A DNA stretch of 13,954 bases, from positions 1-13,954 of the forward strand of contig UQSX01000078.1 in assembly GCA_900543715.1 (NCBI GenBank), read 5' to 3'. Position 1 is the first letter of the stretch, and the number at the start of each line of letters is the position of its first letter. Source of the DNA: an uncultured Blautia sp. GTDB taxonomy: Bacteria; Bacillota; Clostridia; Lachnospirales; Lachnospiraceae. The translations under genes were made by a program, and so were the position numbers. Below, one piece after another: positions 12,460 through 13,954 of the stretch. Below the pieces are notes generated by a model that was given only the letters and a program-made list of their open reading frames with translations, was not told the origin of the DNA and made no database searches.

Positions 12460-13947
12460 ATGAGGGTTCTCACTTTTGAAAAAATTACATATATTGGAAG
12501 TATGGACTGGAAAGAAAAAATGAAATGGAAAATTTTGATCATACTGGCAGCTCTTGTGGGAATCTTAATTGTATGGTGTGCAGGGAAAGCAGGTGAGGAA
12601 AGAGGAATTGCAGAATCTGAGATTTTAAAAGAGTATGCGCTGAAAGAAAATGAATGGGCCAGTGCGGCAGAGGCGGTATCTTCCCTGAAGGAGCGTATTG
12701 TGGAGCTGGCTGAAGAGAAGACAGCAGAAATTGCAGCGGCAGCAGAAACTGCCGGACAGAAAAATGCCGGGAAGGAAGAAAGCCAGGAGCTGCCTATACG
12801 GGTGCTGATCATGGATAATGGGTATAAGAGCTATTACCATGACAGGATCTTCATAGAATTCCAGGGCACCTGTCAGGGAAGCGGCGGGGAAACCTTTCAG
12901 GCCGGAGATACTCTGGAGCTTACCAAAGACAGTGCCAGGCTGGGAGAGGGGAGTTACACCCTCTCTCCCGGAGAAGAAAAGGCGTGTATGAAGGTGACTT
13001 CTCTGTCCAGAGGCCAGGGTTCCCCTTCCTACCGGGGAAGTTTGACCGTGTATAAAGATGAAAATGGACTCAGACTGGTAAACGCTCTGCCTTTGGAGGA
13101 ATATCTCTATGGAGTGGTGCCCAGTGAGATGCCGGCTTCCTATCCTAAGGAAGCATTAAAAGCCCAGGCAGTCTGTGCCAGGACCTACGCCTGCGTTCAG
13201 ATGACCAACAGCTCCTTGGAAGCACTGGGCGCCCAGGTAGATGACAGTGTTTCTTATCAGGTATATCAAAACAGCGGGGAAGCCAAGGAGGCCAGCCAGG
13301 CAGTGGAGGAAACTGCAGGAGAAATACTTCTGAACAATGGATCGCCTATTACGGCCTACTACTTTTCTACTTCCCATGGAAGAACAAGCACAGACCAGGT
13401 ATGGGCGGCTTCTGCTCCTTCTTCCTACCTCCAGAGCGTAGAGTGTACTTATGATTCAGGAGAACCATGGTATCAGTGGGAAGTGGAACTGTCTCTTGGG
13501 AAAATACTGGAAAATGTCCAGGGGATGTTTGAAGGCGTCTCCTCTGTGGCTGGTATAGAGACCGGAGAAGAAGGAACAGAAGGAGGCGTGCTGAAACTGG
13601 TGATCCATACAGATCAGGGAGACAAGGAATTACATAGCGAATACGATATCCGGACAGCGCTGGCCCCAGAGGGACTGTCTGTTACCAGACAGGATGGTTC
13701 TCAGGTTATGGGCACATCTCTTCTTCCCAGCGCTTATTTTACACTGGAAGAGAGCAGAGATGAGCAGGGAGATCTGACCGGCTATAAGATACTGGGAGGA
13801 GGATACGGACATGGTGTCGGCATGAGCCAGAACGGAGCAAAAGGGATGGCGGATACTGGTAAAAATTATCAGGAAATTTTGAAGTATTTTTATAAAGACG
13901 TGGAAATTGGGAATATTAATGATGCTGTAGATACTGAGGATTCGTGA
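12460..13947 (+). CDS. SpoIID/LytB-domain cell wall protein
   Basis: From ATG 12460 the protein has 495 residues: a membrane anchor at about residues 24-40 (ILIILAALVGILIVWCAG), an Ala/Glu-rich helical, possibly coiled-coil stretch at about 45-107, then a SpoIID domain to the end. Domain marks are EEYLYGVVPSEMPASYPKEA with Glu223 as the likely catalytic acid, KAQAVCARTYA, YFSTSHGRTSTDQVW and, near the end, GGGYGHGVGMSQNGAKGMA. SpoIID is a lytic transglycosylase used in engulfment during sporulation, and LytB proteins enhance amidases. The region aligned with the zinc-binding Cys/His loop of clostridial SpoIID reads VDDSVSYQVY here and lacks Cys and His, so a paralogue is likely. The start at 12460 has GGAGG 7 bases upstream; later ATGs at 12502 or 12520 are possible. 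The frame upstream of 12460 runs through the galM terminator and is not coding. Confidence 0.9.
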   Translation: MRVLTFEKITYIGSMDWKEKMKWKILIILAALVGILIVWCAGKAGEERGIAESEILKEYALKENEWASAAEAVSSLKERIVELAEEKTAEIAAAAETAGQKNAGKEESQELPIRVLIMDNGYKSYYHDRIFIEFQGTCQGSGGETFQAGDTLELTKDSARLGEGSYTLSPGEEKACMKVTSLSRGQGSPSYRGSLTVYKDENGLRLVNALPLEEYLYGVVPSEMPASYPKEALKAQAVCARTYACVQMTNSSLEALGAQVDDSVSYQVYQNSGEAKEASQAVEETAGEILLNNGSPITAYYFSTSHGRTSTDQVWAASAPSSYLQSVECTYDSGEPWYQWEVELSLGKILENVQGMFEGVSSVAGIETGEEGTEGGVLKLVIHTDQGDKELHSEYDIRTALAPEGLSVTRQDGSQVMGTSLLPSAYFTLEESRDEQGDLTGYKILGGGYGHGVGMSQNGAKGMADTGKNYQEILKYFYKDVEIGNINDAVDTEDS

Positions 13948-13954
13948 TAGATGA

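Noticed and set aside
1..13954. CRISPR array, phage, insertion sequence or defence system
   Set aside because: No regularly spaced repeats, transposase, integrase, terminal repeats or defence-type protein domains were seen.

Overview
The window looks like chromosomal DNA of a spore-forming, low-to-moderate GC Firmicute. The best guess is Lachnospiraceae (Clostridia). This rests on strong GGAGG-type ribosome sites, TTG starts, a clostridial-type 6S RNA, SleB-type and SpoIID-type sporulation or cell-wall proteins, and a YtrA-like GntR regulator with an ABC transporter. The placement is inferred from gene style; no marker gene was compared.

Layout. Positions 1-575 hold the 3' end of an unknown gene, a small unrecognised ORF and a short lipoprotein-like ORF that looks broken. 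Their right edge collides with a minus-strand tRNA-Pro(GGG) gene that has its own promoter and terminator. Next comes a minus-strand AraC-type regulator, divergent from a zinc-dependent medium-chain dehydrogenase. After a long hairpin and a promoter carrying a 32-bp imperfect palindrome comes a four-gene operon: GntR-type regulator, ABC ATPase and two related membrane proteins. leuA follows as a single gene with its own promoter and a structured 3' element. A SleB/CwlJ-type cell wall hydrolase sits 16 bases ahead of thrC. An HD-domain protein follows, then a 6S RNA gene directly upstream of galM, and last a SpoIID/LytB-domain protein whose 5' region overlaps the galM terminator.

How the parts fit. 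leuA and thrC serve leucine and threonine synthesis but are separate units, and neither shows a T-box leader. The GntR regulator probably represses its own operon through the palindrome that covers the -10 box. The hydrolase and the SpoIID-like protein suggest peptidoglycan remodelling, possibly in sporulation or germination. The 6S RNA is a global RNA polymerase regulator, and galM shows no promoter of its own between it and the 6S 3' end.

No phage, insertion sequence, CRISPR array or clearly new multi-gene system was found. The most interesting points are regulatory: the operator palindrome, a possible anti-Shine-Dalgarno element ahead of leuA, the 6S-galM arrangement, and the tRNA-antisense lipoprotein remnant.
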